From the NCBI GenBank assembly GCA_038501785.1, contig JBAMJR010000259.1:410001-474000 (forward strand): 64,000 nt of DNA. Reading direction: 5' to 3'. Made by a program: the position numbers and the translations under genes. The notes below the pieces were generated by a model. That model was not told where the DNA came from and searched no databases. It was given only the letters and a program-made list of their open reading frames with translations. This document shows positions 25,483 to 38,490 of the stretch, in pieces; within the stretch, counting starts at the first letter, position 1; every line of letters begins with the position of its first letter. Source of the stretch: Myoxocephalus aenaeus. Lineage: Eukaryota; Chordata; Actinopteri; Perciformes; Cottidae.

Positions 25483-27811
25483 CCAATGAGAGCAGAGCAA
25501 GGGGGCGGGGCCAAACCCAGTGAACCATGGCCTCGTTAACACATATTATTTTCTAGAAGGGAAGTGAGAGAATTTATTTAATGAATGTAAAAGCCACAAA
25601 TCAAAGTTCCTGAATCAAAAAAAGCCAAATGCAGTTTTAAGATGCGTCACTAGATTAACAGCAGGTACTTACAAGTACTCTCAAGTATAAATACACTGTT
25701 AACTCCTTTGACTTAAAATAAAATTGTGCAAATAATCTAAAGTATGGAAAGTAGAAATACTCCTTGTGCAGAGTGTTATGTTATTATATTTGTTATATTA
25801 TCATTAAAGATGCATTGATATGACAAGCAGCTAATTTAAATACTATTTAATTAATAATCTACTTAATTAATAACAGTGCTTAATTTTTTTAATCGTGGTT
25901 TGAAGAATAACTTGTAAATCTGTCGGATAAATAAAGTATAAAGTATAAAGTAGGATCACCTGAAAGTACATGAACACAATACTAGTACTAGTAAAAACTA
26001 GTAAAAAGGGTACATTACTACAGTAAATGTACTGAGTTATTCTTCAGCTTTGTTATTAATAATCAGGCAGCTTTACTAAACATGTTTAAATTAATATAAT
26101 ATATTCTAATATGATTTAAATGAATATGATTTAATGCACTTTTGACATATTTTCTTGTAAATATAAATAAATTGTGACGAAGAAGCACTTTAGGATTAAG
26201 AGCACGATGTTAATTTATATTTTAAGACATTTTTTAAACTTCAAGTTATTTCCCGCTTTTGCATCTTTTTGGCTTTTTATTTTTAATAATATTTGTTTTT
26301 GCATTGAAGCTCATTAAAACTATTTTAAAGGATTTAATCTGGAGTTCTGACTTCTAAACCACTTTTTATTTCTCATGTTATTTTCCTGATTTCCTGCATA
26401 AAAATAATAAAATGCATTAAAATGAATGTTGCAAATCATCGATTTAGTTTACAGAAAATAATTTAATATTCATTGAAACAACATGTAAACAAACATTTAA
26501 AGGGTCTGTCGTGATGAATATTATTTATTAAATATTGTATAATATAAAATATCTTTATGGTCTCTAACGACAATAAGTGAGGCACAACTGGATTAAGTTT
26601 TAAACGATTAAAAAAAAACTATAAAACTATAGAATCTGTGACTATTGAAGTATTACTGTTTGTATGTGTCAGACGAGGCGTTCGAGGACAGTCTGTACAG
26701 ATCAGACTCGTTTCATGTTGATTCTCTTGACTCCGATCAGAATACTGGAAGTGGGTAATCAGTTTACTCATTTCAGGTAATCAGATTACTCATTTCAGGT
26801 AATCAGATTACTCGCCATCAGATTATGAAGGAAAAACTGCTCAATGGGGAAAAGTGTTGCGTTTGCTAGCAAACTGAAAGAGGGGAAATTGTAGCGCCGC
26901 ACCTGAAGAGAGAGCGTTGTAGTTTTTGAGGGAAACCTGTCAGTTGGTGGAATAACTAGTGTTTGTTGTAAATATTTAATCAGTAAATTAAGATGTTTAT
27001 TGTTTAGTTTTCACATTATTTGCTTGTTTTTGGACAGCTTCTTTGTGCATAAACTATGTTTTTTGGCTCAATTTGTTTTCCTTGTTTTTTTACTTTCTAT
27101 TTCTTAGTATTAACACGAATGTCCCGTGACTTCAGTCTGAGACGTCACAGCATGTTTCTGTTTAAATTACAATCCAGTTAAAGTCTGAATATTTAAAACG
27201 ACTGTTTTCTAGTTTTCAGTCGCAGTGAGACGTCTTTGATCAACCTGCTGCAGATGTGATGAAATAAATGTTCCTGTTTTCTACGTCTGAGTCAAAACTT
27301 TATTGATCTTAACATGTCCAACAAACACCTGCAGAACTAAAGACATTAATAACTTTATTGATCTTAACGTAGTTAATTAACGTGGTTGTTGTGTGTTTCT
27401 TTGTGGTCGTGTTTCTTTGTCGTCATTGTGTGTCTCTCTTTGGTCGCTGTTTGTCTCTTTGTAGTCGTTGTGTGTCTTTTGTGATTATTGTGTGTCTCTT
27501 TAGTTGACATTTTGCAGCTGAAGGCTGTGTTTGACACCTGGTGGACGTTGTAAAATAACAGTTGTTATAACGTTGTAGTGAAATTTTGTTGAAAGAACCA
27601 CAGAAATAATGTGAAAACATTTTAACAGCGGACATTTTTATTCCTCAAACGACTCATTAAATATATATTTCTATAGTTATTTTATTATAAAACATGGTGG
27701 AAACAACAAATGGCATCTTAGTAAAGCTGGAATGTTACTCTGGTGCTTTGAGAGTTTCTCCTCCTTCATCAGCTGACTAGCTGATGATGATGATGATGAT
27801 GATGATGAAGC
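25483..27811. other. stub1 3' UTR and tail-to-tail intergenic DNA
   Basis: AT-rich DNA between the stop codons of stub1 (+) and jmjd8 (-). A plausible stub1 poly(A) signal is the AATAAA near 27262. I see no coding frame; short blocks of (GTGTGTCTCTTTG)-like sequence occur near 27390-27500. Confidence 0.55.
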
Positions 27812-27953
27812 TCAGCCGAGGAAGGTGGAGATGAAGACGCTGGTGTCCAGGTTGAGGGTGGCGTGCCACCAGCGGTCGGGGAAATACAGAACCTGAAGAG
27901 AAACGAGGTTTTTATGCTTCTGGTGTTCATTATGTCACGAGTCAAATTATGTT

Positions 27954-27997
<44 letters not shown>

Positions 27998-30900
27998 ATT
28001 TTTTTTTAAAGCCAGTTTTAAGCTTCTTGAGTATGTTAAATGCAGTATGTGTTTACTAATGTCTTCCTTCTTCAGGAGAATCAGCTCCCCGCTGCTCGGT
28101 GTGTAAAACTCCTCGACCTTCATCTCCTGCGTTGTACTGGAACACATAAACCAGCAGAACCAGAACCAGAACACGCTCACCTCTCCAGGTGAGATGGTGC
28201 ACTCCAGCGGCGCCTCGGCCTCCGGCAGCACCGGGTAGGTCTCCGTCACCCAGGACAGGGTGGTGCGGTTGGGGTGGAAGTGGGGCTCCTGGTGGGGCGC
28301 GTACAGGAACCACCGCTGTGAGGGGACACCAGTCAACGCGACACACGCAGGGACACCAATCAACGCGACACAAGTGGGGACAACAATCAAAGAGACACAA
28401 GCAGGGACACCAATCAACGAGACACAAGCGGGGACAACAATCAAAGAGACACAAGCAGGGACACCAATCAACGCGACACAAGCAGGGACAACAATCAACG
28501 CGACACAAGTGGGGACAACAATCAAAGAGACACAAGCAGGGACACCAATCAACGCGACACAAGCAGGGACAACAATCAACGCGACACAAGTGGAGACAAC
28601 AATCAAAGAGACACAAGCAGGGACACCAATCAACGCGACACAAGTGGGGACAACAATCAAAGAGACACAAGTGGGGACAACAATCAAAGAGACACAAGCA
28701 GGGACACCAATCAACGCGACACAAGCAGGGACAACAATCAACGCGACACAAGCAGAGACAACAATCAAAGAGACACAAGCAGGGACACCAATCAACGCGA
28801 CACAAGTGGGGACAACAATCAAAGAGACACAAGTGGGGACAACAATCAAAGAGACACAAGCAGGGACACCAATCAACGCGACACAAGTGGGGACAACAAT
28901 CGCGGGGACACCAATCAACGCAACACAAGTGGGGACAACAATCGCGGAGACACCAATCAACGCGACACACGCGGGGACACCAATCAACGCGACACGAGCA
29001 GATTTTATAGCGTCACCTTTCTCCCGTAGATGACCTCGGAGAAGCCGGGGCCGTGCCAGTGGAAGGGGACCCCCGAACCCGGACCTGGAGAGGAACCCCA
29101 GAACCAGAAGTGATTAATGTCATCATAGGACGATATTAGACATCATATATTTATGATAGAGTGAGGAGAACGGACCCGCGATCCCGAAGCTGAGCGCCCC
29201 GCTGGTCTGAGGCAGGACGTACGGTGGAGACTCGTACTGATCCAGCAGGGGGCGCCACTCCGTCACGTTGTTGTCCCCGAAGAAATACAGAGTTTCTGCA
29301 GGAAATATATATATTTATATTTAGATATCTAGTTATTATCTAGTTTTCTTGTGTGGTGTTTGAACTCACCGCTGCCGAGAACGTCTGCAGACTGAGGCCT
29401 CAGCCAGACGTCCACGTACTCCTGCAGAGGAACGTCCACTGGAAGAGAACCAGAGTTCAGGAACACAAGAAGAGAACCAGAGTGCAGGAACACAGGAAGA
29501 GAACCAGAGTGCAGGAACACAGGAAGAGAACCAGAGTGCAGGAACACAAGAAGAGAACCAGAGTTCAGGAACACAGGAAGAGAACCAGAGTGCAGGAACA
29601 CAGGAAGAGAACCAGAGTGCAGGAACACAGGAAGAGAACCAGAGTGCAGGAACACAGGAAGAGAACCAGAGTGCAGGAACACAGGAAGAGAACCAGAGTG
29701 CAGGAACACAAGAAGAGAACCAGAGTGCAGGAACACAGGAAGAGAACCAGAGTGCAGGAACACAGGAAGAGAACCAGAGTGCAGGAACACAGGAAGAGAA
29801 CCAGAGTGCAGGAACACAGGAAGAGAACCAGAGTGCAGGAACACAGGAAGAGAACCAGAGTGCAGGAACACAGGAAGAGAACCAGAGTGCAGGAACACAA
29901 GAAGAGAACCAGAGTGCAGGAACACAGGAAGAGAACCAGAGTGCAGGAACACAAGAAGAGAACCAGAGTTCAGGAACACATGAAGAGAACCAGAGTTCAG
30001 GAACACAAGAAGAGAACCAGAGTTCAGGAACACAGGAAGAGAACCAGAGTGCAGGAACACAGGAAGAGAACCAGAGTGCAGGAACACAGGAAGAGAACCA
30101 GAGTGCAGGAACACAGGAAGAGAACCAGAGTGCAGGAACACAGGAAGAGAACCAGAGTGCAGGAACACAGGAAGAGAACCAGAGTGCAGGAACACAGGAA
30201 GAGAACCAGAGTTCAGGAACACAGGAAGAGAACCAGAGTTCAGGAACACAGGAAGAGAACCAGAGTGCAGGAACACAGGAAGAGAACCAGAGTTCAGGAA
30301 CACAGGAAGAGAACCAGAGTTCAGGAACACAGGAAGAGAACCAGAGTGCAGGAACACAGGAAGAGAACCAGAGTGCAGGAACACAAGAAGAGAACCGTTA
30401 CCTTTCCTGTAGGAGTACGTGTTGGCCGTGCTGAGCCGAATTCTACTGCCGCCATATTCCTCCAGGAGGCGGGACCTCGAGCACGCCGACCTGAACCTCT
30501 GAAACAGTTGATTCATGCATTTATTATTATTAGTGTAGTTGTTTATTTGCACTAATGTTTTGTTAGTTATTTTAATATTATTCTATTTTTATTTATTTTA
30601 TATATTGTGCATTTTTATATTTAATATTAATATAAAGTCAGTAGGAGTAGATTCAGTAGTAGTACTCTGGTTATAAATCAAATCTATGCTTCATGTGTTA
30701 AAGCTGCATTCTCTCTCCTGACCACCAGGGGGAGTCAGTAGTACTACTCTTCTGGTTGTATAGAAGTATATGCAAAGAGATGAATACATATGTATATAAT
30801 AAATATAGAAATAGATATATACAGAAATAAATGTGAAAATAAGTATATTTTTTTTTACATTTTGTTATTTGTCTATATATTTATTGACTTTATTATTTTT

Positions 30901-32143
30901 ATTTCCACATTCATTTATTTACTTATTTGTATGTATTATTCTTTATGTCCACATTTATGTATCTCCTCTTTTCTTATATTTGATTTATGCTCCTTTATGG
31001 TTCCACATTTATTTTCTTATTATTTTACAGATTTATTCTTTCCTCATTCATTATATTTGATTTATTCTTCATATTTCCACATTTATTTTCATATTCTTTG
31101 ACAGAAGTATGCTTTAAGGCACCTCCTATGACTTCATACATGTTTGACTGTGTATAAATATAAATGTGGTCGAGTATAAACGGTTCTAAAACCTTCTCTC
31201 AGGTTTAATACGCACCGTGTTATCAGTCAGCCCTCTGAGGATCACCGGTCTGCTGAACGCATACCTGAAGAGAAGCAGGAAACAACGTGAGGTCAGAAAA
31301 ACAAACAACCTTCTGGATTATTATCGTTATCTGAATGTGTGAACGTCACATTTTAAGACTTTTTTTTTCTGTTTCTGAACAATTTCTAGAGTCCAACCAC
31401 TGACTCAGCAGATACACCGATGACTCGTAGTCAGGATGTCACTTGATGTACAAGTATCTGATGTCGTGATATAATTATTAAAACATTTAACGGATTTATT
31501 TCGGTAAACTTCAGCTCCTTTGTACCGTTCAAGGAACTGCTGATGTGACAGCGAGGAGGCGTCCAACACGTCGATGTTACAGAGCCCTTCATCCTGGAGG
31601 CTGAAGTCTGAGTTCACCGACCTGAACACAGAAACACGGACATGAGACACGGCATCAAAAAGCACAACAAATAAATACATAATAAATATATATAAATATA
31701 TTGTATATATCAGGGTTATACACATTCTGACCGATGCTTTTCCATGACTTTAAACCAAATGTCCATGAGCAAACATTTAGTGAAATCTGGGTGTAAACAG
31801 TAAAAAGTGAGTAAATGTAGTATTTAAACTAACAATGAGAATACAAAGCATACAGTAAACCTTAAATGACTCAAATGAATGAGACAATAGTTTGATTAAA
31901 AGAATAAACATTTATATAGATGCCTGTATGTATGCCTGCTTATATTCTGAGTCTTTCTTTTAAAAGCATATTCATTATTTCAAACTCAGCGTAAATGAAC
32001 GACATGAACACATGAATATAACACATTTACATGACTTTTACTAAACTTTTGGGATTTTATTTTTTCCAAGGACTTTTCCAGGCCTGGAAATAACCATTTT
32101 AAAACTTCATGACTTTTCCAGGTTTTCCATGAGCGTAAGAACC

Positions 32144-32190
<47 letters not shown>

Positions 32191-32218
32191 TATAAAATAT
32201 ATATATTTATACAAAAAA

Positions 32219-32259
<41 letters not shown>

Positions 32260-32691
32260 TGTATATAAATATACATACATGTGGCTCCATGCAGAGGAAC
32301 ACTAGTGAATTAATTCTGTTCAAAACATCATTTAACGTTTTGTTAATTTTATTTTAGAGTCAAATTAAGAAGAGTTTAGCTTCAGTCAAGTCATTCCACC
32401 TGTCGTCACATCTCGTGAGCAGTTGTCAGGAACATTTCGGTTGAGTTTAATGCAGTTTATTCCCGTTCCCGGGCGTCATATTGTTTAAACCCTCGTCTCC
32501 TCCGCCTCTCAGCCCGCTGCTGGCGGCGGGAGGGCCGGCCTTAAAGTGACGGTTATCACACGGAGTTTGGCGTGAGGGCTCAGGACTCACCAGCCGCCTC
32601 CGTCACCGGGCGGCCCCGCTGCCTTCAGCCCGGGGAAACATATCAGAACAAACAGCGGACATGTACTTAATAAAACCGTTTTATATTCCAT
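27812..32691 (-). CDS. jmjd8: JmjC domain-containing protein 8, ER-lumen type
   Basis: Minus-strand exons in order: 32591-32691 (ATG), 31526-31621, 31216-31264, 30402-30498, 29370-29438, 29176-29295, 29017-29084, 28181-28315, 27812-27892 (TGA 27812-27814). The sum is 816 nt, 271 residues, against 264 in human. The N-terminus (MEYKTVLL then a hydrophobic stretch to PGLKA) is a signal peptide, fitting the ER-lumen location known for JMJD8. Conserved blocks are RPVILRGLTDN, IRLSTANTYSYRK, LYFFGDNN, GVPFHWHGPGFSEVIYGRK (cupin metal-site region, residues about 183-200), RWFLYAP and VLYFPDRWWHATLNL. Family knowledge: JMJD8 lacks the canonical HxD/E metal triad and has no proven demethylase activity; it has been linked to TNF/NF-kB signalling. 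Introns 4 and 7 consist largely of 27-bp repeats. Confidence 0.95.
27955..27998. repeat. (CA)n followed by (TA)n in jmjd8 last intron
   Basis: Simple repeat. A separate (GAT)n run at 27781-27808 lies immediately after the jmjd8 stop. Confidence 0.9.
28319..28998 (-). repeat. 27-bp minisatellite in jmjd8 intron 7, about 25 copies
   Basis: Plus-strand units gggacaccaatcaacgcgac plus acaagca, alternating with gggacaacaatcaaagagac plus acaagca. It ends directly at the acceptor of exon 8 (minus strand GTCCCCTCACAG|CGG), whose pyrimidine tract is the repeat itself. The minus frame is open through the array into exon 8, but the donor side of the intron has an early in-frame TAA. Confidence 0.93.
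29441..30397 (-). repeat. 27-bp minisatellite filling jmjd8 intron 4, about 35 copies
   Basis: Unit on the plus strand: aggaacacaggaagagaacc plus agagtgc. It occupies essentially all of the 963-nt intron (29439-30401), from 4 nt after the donor (minus AAAG|GTAACGG) to the acceptor (CTCTTCCAG|TGG), which is itself a one-base variant of the unit word CTCTTCCTG. It is free of stops in the jmjd8 frame. Confidence 0.96.
30683..30775 (+). repeat. Single degenerate CTCF-like 73-bp unit
   Basis: Contains atgcttcatgtgttaaagc, gcattctctctcctgaccac and caggggg, then diverges before the tail ttctggttgtatagaagtat. It lies in jmjd8 intron 3. The rest of 30550-31215 is AT-rich with no feature. Confidence 0.8.
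31711..32146. mobile_element. Short non-autonomous hAT-like element in jmjd8 intron 1
   Basis: Ends are CAGGGTTATACAC on the left and the inverted ACGTAAG-like AACCCTG on the right. The flanks tatatat on both sides fit a target duplication, although they lie in TATA-rich DNA. Internal words ttttccatgactttaaacc and gacttttccaggttttccat are typical of a common fish MITE. An (AT)n tract to about 32254 follows. Confidence 0.6.
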
Positions 32692-33418
32692 TCAAAACTC
32701 TGGAGACGAAAACGTATATTTAAGTCAGCTAGGAGAACATAACGCGTCTCATTATCCCAGAGAACCAACCGTCATATCGCTTCCTGCCGGAGAGCCAATC
32801 AGAAGCTTCCACATTGTCATCTGACTACATGCTGCGTTCAAGTTACGTGGGAACTATGAGACACACTGTGTAACTCTTTTGGTACAATTTTAAAGCGCGT
32901 GTACTTGTACTTTAAAAAAAAATAAAAATAAAAAAAAATAAAAATATATTTATATATTGTTTTCAAGTTTATATGAAGACTTGCTGCTTTTAATTTCTTG
33001 TTATTCTAATAATTCTCTTTATTTTATTTATTGAATTAATTTATATAGTCACATTTTTCAAAAGCTTTGTTTTAAATCCTTTATTTTACCTCAAATAAGA
33101 GAAGATAATGTATGAATTATTAGAGAATGTATTATTTATAATTATTCCAGTTAAATGGGAAATCTGTAATAATAAATATTGTTTAGATGTTAATTAATTT
33201 AACTTTATTTAATTTGACAGTCATTTGTTGACACTATTCAGACGTTAAAACTGTTGGCTACTTCAATACATATAGCACAAAATCATATAGCACAAATGTG
33301 ACGTTATTGTGATTTGCTTGAGGAAATTCTCTCGAACTGGACCTCGCTGAATTTGAGTTGAATACCCCTGTAGTAGTGGCTCAATGTTATTTCATAGGAT
33401 GGTGAAGGCACGAGTCAT
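32692..33418. other. jmjd8 5' flank and intergenic DNA
   Basis: CpG-richer DNA around 32480-32830 brackets the jmjd8 first exon and is the likely promoter; an inverted CCAAT box (ATTGG-type word in gagccaatcag) occurs near 32792. Beyond 32880 the sequence is AT-rich and featureless. Confidence 0.45.
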
Positions 33419-35909
33419 GACCCGCCCTACTCTGCCTCTAATTGGCTAGTACTCGATGCCTTCGCTGGTTAGATTGGTTAGGTTTTTAGCGCGAGTGGAG
33501 AGAACTGATGATGAGCCAATCAGAATCAGAATCAGAATCAGAATCAGAATCAGAATCAGAAATCGTTTATTTGCCAGGAATGTTTTCACACAAACGAGGA
33601 ATTTTTTGAGGCGGAAGGTGCAGACATTGGACATGGACATGGGACGTAAGACGAGACAAACAACAATCAACAATCAACAATCAACAATCAACGAAAACAA
33701 CAGTGCAATTGGTATTAAAATATGTGTAAGATAAGCAAGTGCTCAGACAACAGATACGTTAATGTGAATGTACGTTAAAGTGACGTGTGTATTTAAGTTA
33801 AAGTGTATGTTAAAGTGACGAGTGTTTAAGTATGCGGTGTGCAGAGGAGTGAATGGTAAAGAGAAATAAAAATAAAGAAGAGAAAATAAAAATAAAGTTT
33901 TTAGAGTTAAAATTAAAATTAAAAATTAAAAATTAAAATAGCTGGGGGTGACAGAGACAGTCAGTGGGGGACCCGAGCCCCATTGATGAGCCCGACTGCT
34001 GACGGGAAGAAGCTGTTTGTGTGGCGTGAGGTCTTGGTCCTGATGGACCTCAGCCTCCTGCCAGAGGGGAGGGACTCCAACAGGATATGTCCAGGGTGAG
34101 AGGGGTCAGCTGCAATCTTCCTAGCTCGCCTCAGAGTCCTGGAGGCGAACAAGTCCTGGAGGGACGGCAGATTACAGCCAATCACCTCTCAGCAGAGCGG
34201 ATGATGCGCTGCAGCCTGGCCTTGTCCTTGGCAGTGGCTGCGGTGTGCCAGACGGTGATGGAGGAGCAGAGGATGGACTCAACGATGGCAGTGTAGAAGT
34301 GCACCATCATTTTCATCGGCAGGTTGAACTTCTTCAGCTGCCTCAGGAAGAACATCCTCTGCTGGGCCTTCTTGGCGATGGAGCTGATGTTCAGCTCCCA
34401 CTTGAGGTCCTGGGAAATGATGGAGCCCAGGAAGCGGAAGGACTCCACAGCGTCGACGGGGGAGTCACACAGGGTGAGAGGGGCGGGTGGGGCTGCGTTC
34501 TTTCTGAAGTCCACAACCATCTCCACTGTCTTCAGAGCGTTGAGCTCCAGGTTGTTCTGGCTGCACCAGGTCTCCAGGTGGTCAGTCTCCCACCTGTAGG
34601 CGGACTCGTCCCCACCAGAGATGAGTCCAATGAGGGTGGTGTCATCCGCGAACTTCAGGAGCTTGACTGACTGGTGACTGGAGGTGCAGCTGTTGGTGTA
34701 CAGCGAGAAGAGCAGAAGGGAAAGAACGCAGCCTTGGGGGGAACCGGTGCTGGTGGTCCGAGAGCCTGAGACGTGTTTCCCCAGCCTCACGTGCTGCTTC
34801 CTGTCAGTCAGGAAGTCTGTGATCCACCTGCAGGTGGAGTCGGGCACGTGCAGCTGGGAGAGCTTGTCCTGCAGCAGAGACGGGATGATGGTGTTGAAGG
34901 CAGAGCTGAAGTCCACGAACAGGATCCTGGCGTAGGTTCCTGGGGAGTCCAGATGCTGGAGGATGTAGTGGAGGGCCATGTTGACAGCATCGTCTACAGA
35001 CCTGTTGGGCCTGTAGGCGAACTGCAGAGGGTCCAGGAGTGGGTCAGTCAGGGTTTTGAGGTGGGACAAGACCAGGCGCTCAAAAGACTTCATGACCACA
35101 GAGGTCAGGGCGACGGGCCTGTAGTCATTGAGTCCTGTGATCCTGGGTTTCTTGGGGACGGGGATGATGGTGGAGGCCTTGAAGCAGGCTGGCACGTGGC
35201 ATGTCTCCAGGGAGGTGTTGAAGATCTCAGTGAACACCGGAGACAGCTGATCAGCACAGTGCTTCAGGGTGGAGGGGGAGACAGAGTCCGGGCCCGCTGC
35301 TTTGCGGGGATTCTGCTTTTTGAAGAGCCTGTTGACGTCCCTCTCCAGAATAGTGAGGGTCGTCGCTGGGGAGGCGTGAGCCCCCGATGGGCTGGGGGAG
35401 GGGGAGGTGATGGTCTGTGGCTGGCTGATGGGCCTGTGGGGCGTGGCGTCAGGACTGCTCCATTGTCTTTCAAAGCGACAGTAGAACTCGTTCAGCTCGT
35501 CTGCCAGGCGGAGGTCGTTCATGGCGTGGGGGGTTTAGGGCTTGTAGTTGGTGATCTGCCTGAGGCTCTCCAGACAGAAGCAGAATCACTTGCTGAGAGC
35601 TGTTGTTGCAGTTTCTCAGAGTACAGTCGTTTAGCATCTCTCACCGCCTTGCTAAACCTGTATTTTGACTCTGTGTACAAGTCCTTGTCCCCCCTCCTGA
35701 ATGCCTGGTCCTTGTGCAGTCTTAGCTTCCTGAGTTCCGCTGTGAACCGGTTTGTCGTTGTTGTAACTCACCCTGGTGCTGGTTGGAACACAGCTGTCCT
35801 CACAGAAGCTGATGTATGAAGTTACAGCCTCTGTGAACTCATCCAGACTGTTAGTAGCAGTCCTGAAGACATCCCAGTCTGTACAGGCAGAGGCAGAGTA
35901 GGGCGGGTC
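33419..35909 (-). mobile_element. 5'-truncated non-LTR retrotransposon with a frameshift
   Basis: The minus strand encodes a reverse transcriptase fragment (34182-35522, 446 codons) with motifs of fish L2/Rex1-like LINEs: NPRKAAGPDSVSP, RPVALTSVVMKS, FVDFSSAFNTI, GSPQGCVLS and the catalytic FADDTTL. The frame ends in a premature TGA and continues in a neighbouring frame to about 33961, so a small indel broke it. Upstream, 35525-35880 looks like more coding sequence of the element with breaks. The endonuclease domain is absent. The 3' end is marked by (GATTCT)n on the minus strand at about 33520-33560. A 21-bp inverted repeat bounds the region (33419-33439 and 35889-35909). Confidence 0.85.
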
Positions 35910-37065
35910 TTAATAAGCAAAACTGTTTTGCCTATAGACACATTTGTTAATTTACTTTGAATTATTAGCCTTTACAAAAACGTAATGAACAGGTAAGATG
36001 AAGCGAGCCAAATACAAAAGAAACTACTGGTCTATATGGACAACTTGCAAGGCGAGAGAATAGTTGTCTAATTTTGTGCGGATGGAGTAAGGATAAGGAA
36101 TAGTTCACTCAAATTGCATAATTATGTAGTTGTCTCTTACCAGTCTGTGGGTCAGTATTGGGTCAGTAATTTCATAATCCTTATTCCCTGAGGTCAAGTA
36201 GCAGGAATCATGTGGCAATGTGTAAATAATAAAAAAATGTGGGTAAACTAAATAGATTATGTCACTATTTATAAAACAGGGCGTTTATCCTTTGCTGTAT
36301 GGGCTGCTTAAACAAATTGCAAAATTAAGAGTATACCTACTTCTCCAGGGACCACTACACCACTGAGTACAGCCCTTGAATAAATGTTAAATTATGTGAT
36401 ACTTTTATACTGATAATTTTACTTGTCGTGGAGTATTTTCATCGTGTGGTGTACTTTTACTTCCCTAAATGATCTGAATACTTCATGTCGTCTCAGAAGA
36501 AGAAAATAAAAAATAAATAAAAAACTCCACAAACGTAAAGTCAAAATATTTTATTCAGCGTAGAACAGATAAACAGATGAAAACGTTGTACTTGTTGTTA
36601 AAATGTATTTAATGTGTTCGTGAGATGTCAGTCACATTGATCTGCAACAAGTATTCGACTAAATGTAAAATATGTTCCCGTTCACACTTGTAAACATTAC
36701 TTCATGTACTTTTGAATAAAAAGAATCACAGCAAATGCTCAGTGCACAAATAAATTCATAGAATAAAGAGGTAATAAAGTCAATAAAAACACAAGTATAC
36801 ACATCTTCATCGCCGCTCTTCATCACAGGAGTTCTGTCACTTCTAAAATTCCCCGTCAGTGCAAACGTTCAATGTTTGTGCTCATAAACAAATAAAATAA
36901 CAATTCACAGAAATAAATCAGGTAAACACATTTAAAGTTTATAATCTGAATATTTGATCATTAGTTTCATTTCTTTATTTGATTTAAATATGATTCTGGA
37001 GTTTTAATTATTTATTTGACTATATATGTATATATAATTTTCTCTGTTCTGCTACTATTTGTTTG

Positions 37066-37116
<51 letters not shown>

Positions 37117-37321
37117 TTCTATAGTCTTTGTTATGGTGCAAACAAGTAGTAGCAGAACAGAGAAAATATATTTTTAGGAAGTATTTCTCTGTTTTCTTTC
37201 CATTTTAAAGACAAAGCAATTCTTCAACTAATGAAGGAAATAATCAGCAGATTCATCAAGTTTTTTTAATCACTTTCTGGATATTAGTTTCTGAAGGCAG
37301 CGGCGCGCTCGTGAATCTTCT
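35910..37321. other. Protease 3' UTR and intergenic DNA
   Basis: AT-rich. Minus-strand poly(A) words (plus tttatt) near 36549 and 36957 could end the protease transcript. No coding frame is seen; a palindrome at 37033-37170 is listed separately. Confidence 0.5.
37033..37170. repeat. Long palindrome with AT-rich centre
   Basis: Left arm 37033-37068 (ttttctctgttctgctacta then tttgtttgcac) is matched by its reverse complement at 37136-37170 (gtgcaaacaagtagtagcag then aacagagaaaa), with about one mismatch and a small indel. The spacer is mostly (AT)n. Confidence 0.9.
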
Positions 37322-38414
37322 CTAGGAGAGCACGAGGTGGGTCAAGAGGACGGGCAAGAGGGCCAGCAGCAGGGGCGCCGAGAGAGAAACCAGACCAGTG
37401 GTCCCGGACGTGGACCCGTCGCCCACGAAGGACACGAAGCCCGGCGGGTTGCTGGTGATCCTCTCGTTGATCCAGGCCTGGTACCGGGACACCCGGGTGT
37501 AGACTCCGGGAATTTCGGGCCTCGCACATCCAATCCCGAAGCTCACCACGCCGGCCAGAACCCAAATGGAGCTGTTTTTACTCACCAGCGGACCGCCAGA
37601 GTCCCCCTGGAGGGCGGACATGTTTGTTATGAACAGCAGAAACACTCAAAGTACATCATCACACACGACAACTATTACAACTCCTCAAGAGAATACTGGA
37701 GACGCAGCAGCCAGAGAACATCTGGATGTTTTGTTTTGTAAAACGACTGAAATCCATTTTTAATGTAGTCATCAGTTATCTTCAATCAACCTTTGTATTA
37801 TTGTGTTTAAATTGTGTTTTTATGTTTATATATGTCTTTTAGATTATAATCTAAATAGTAAACTGACACATTTTGTACTACATCTCAGAGGTACATGTAC
37901 TTTTTACTGTACTACATCTCAGAGGTACATAATGTACTCTTTACTGTACTACATCTCAAAGGTAGATATTGTACTTTTTACTGTACTACATCTCAGAGGT
38001 ACATGTTGTACTTTAACTGTACTACATCTCAGAGGTACATATTGTACTTTAACTGTACTACATCTCAGAGGTACATGTTGTACTTTAACTGTACTACATC
38101 TCAGAGGTACATATTGTACTTTAACTGTACTACATCTCAGAGGTACATGTTGTGTCAGCAGGTGATGACCTCACCTGGCAGGAGTCCTTCCCTCCCTCGT
38201 CCAGACCGGCACAGATCATGTTGTTGGTGAGAGTCGGGTAGGTGTTGAGACACTGAGTGTTGGAGACGACGGGGACTTGAACCTCCTGCAGGTTCTGTGG
38301 GAACGGGAGGGAACCTGAAGACGGGAAGACACGAGTCAGCGAGACCTTCACCATCTTTTATTGAACCTTACTAAATATTTCAACATCTTTTATTAAACCT
38401 ATATATTCTTTAAA

Positions 38415-38490
<76 letters not shown>

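Noticed and set aside
28189..29033. Long plus-strand frames (Thr-Pro-Ile-Asn-Ala-Thr-Gln repeats) over jmjd8 intron 7
   Set aside because: 27-bp period artefact on the strand opposite to the gene.
29353..30555. 400-codon plus-strand frame (Arg-Val-Gln-Glu-His repeats)
   Set aside because: Mirror of the 27-bp array in jmjd8 intron 4; only the minus-strand frame is continuous with real exons.
34245..35819. Plus-strand frames of 141 and 348 codons across the LINE
   Set aside because: They are antisense shadows of the reverse transcriptase reading frame.
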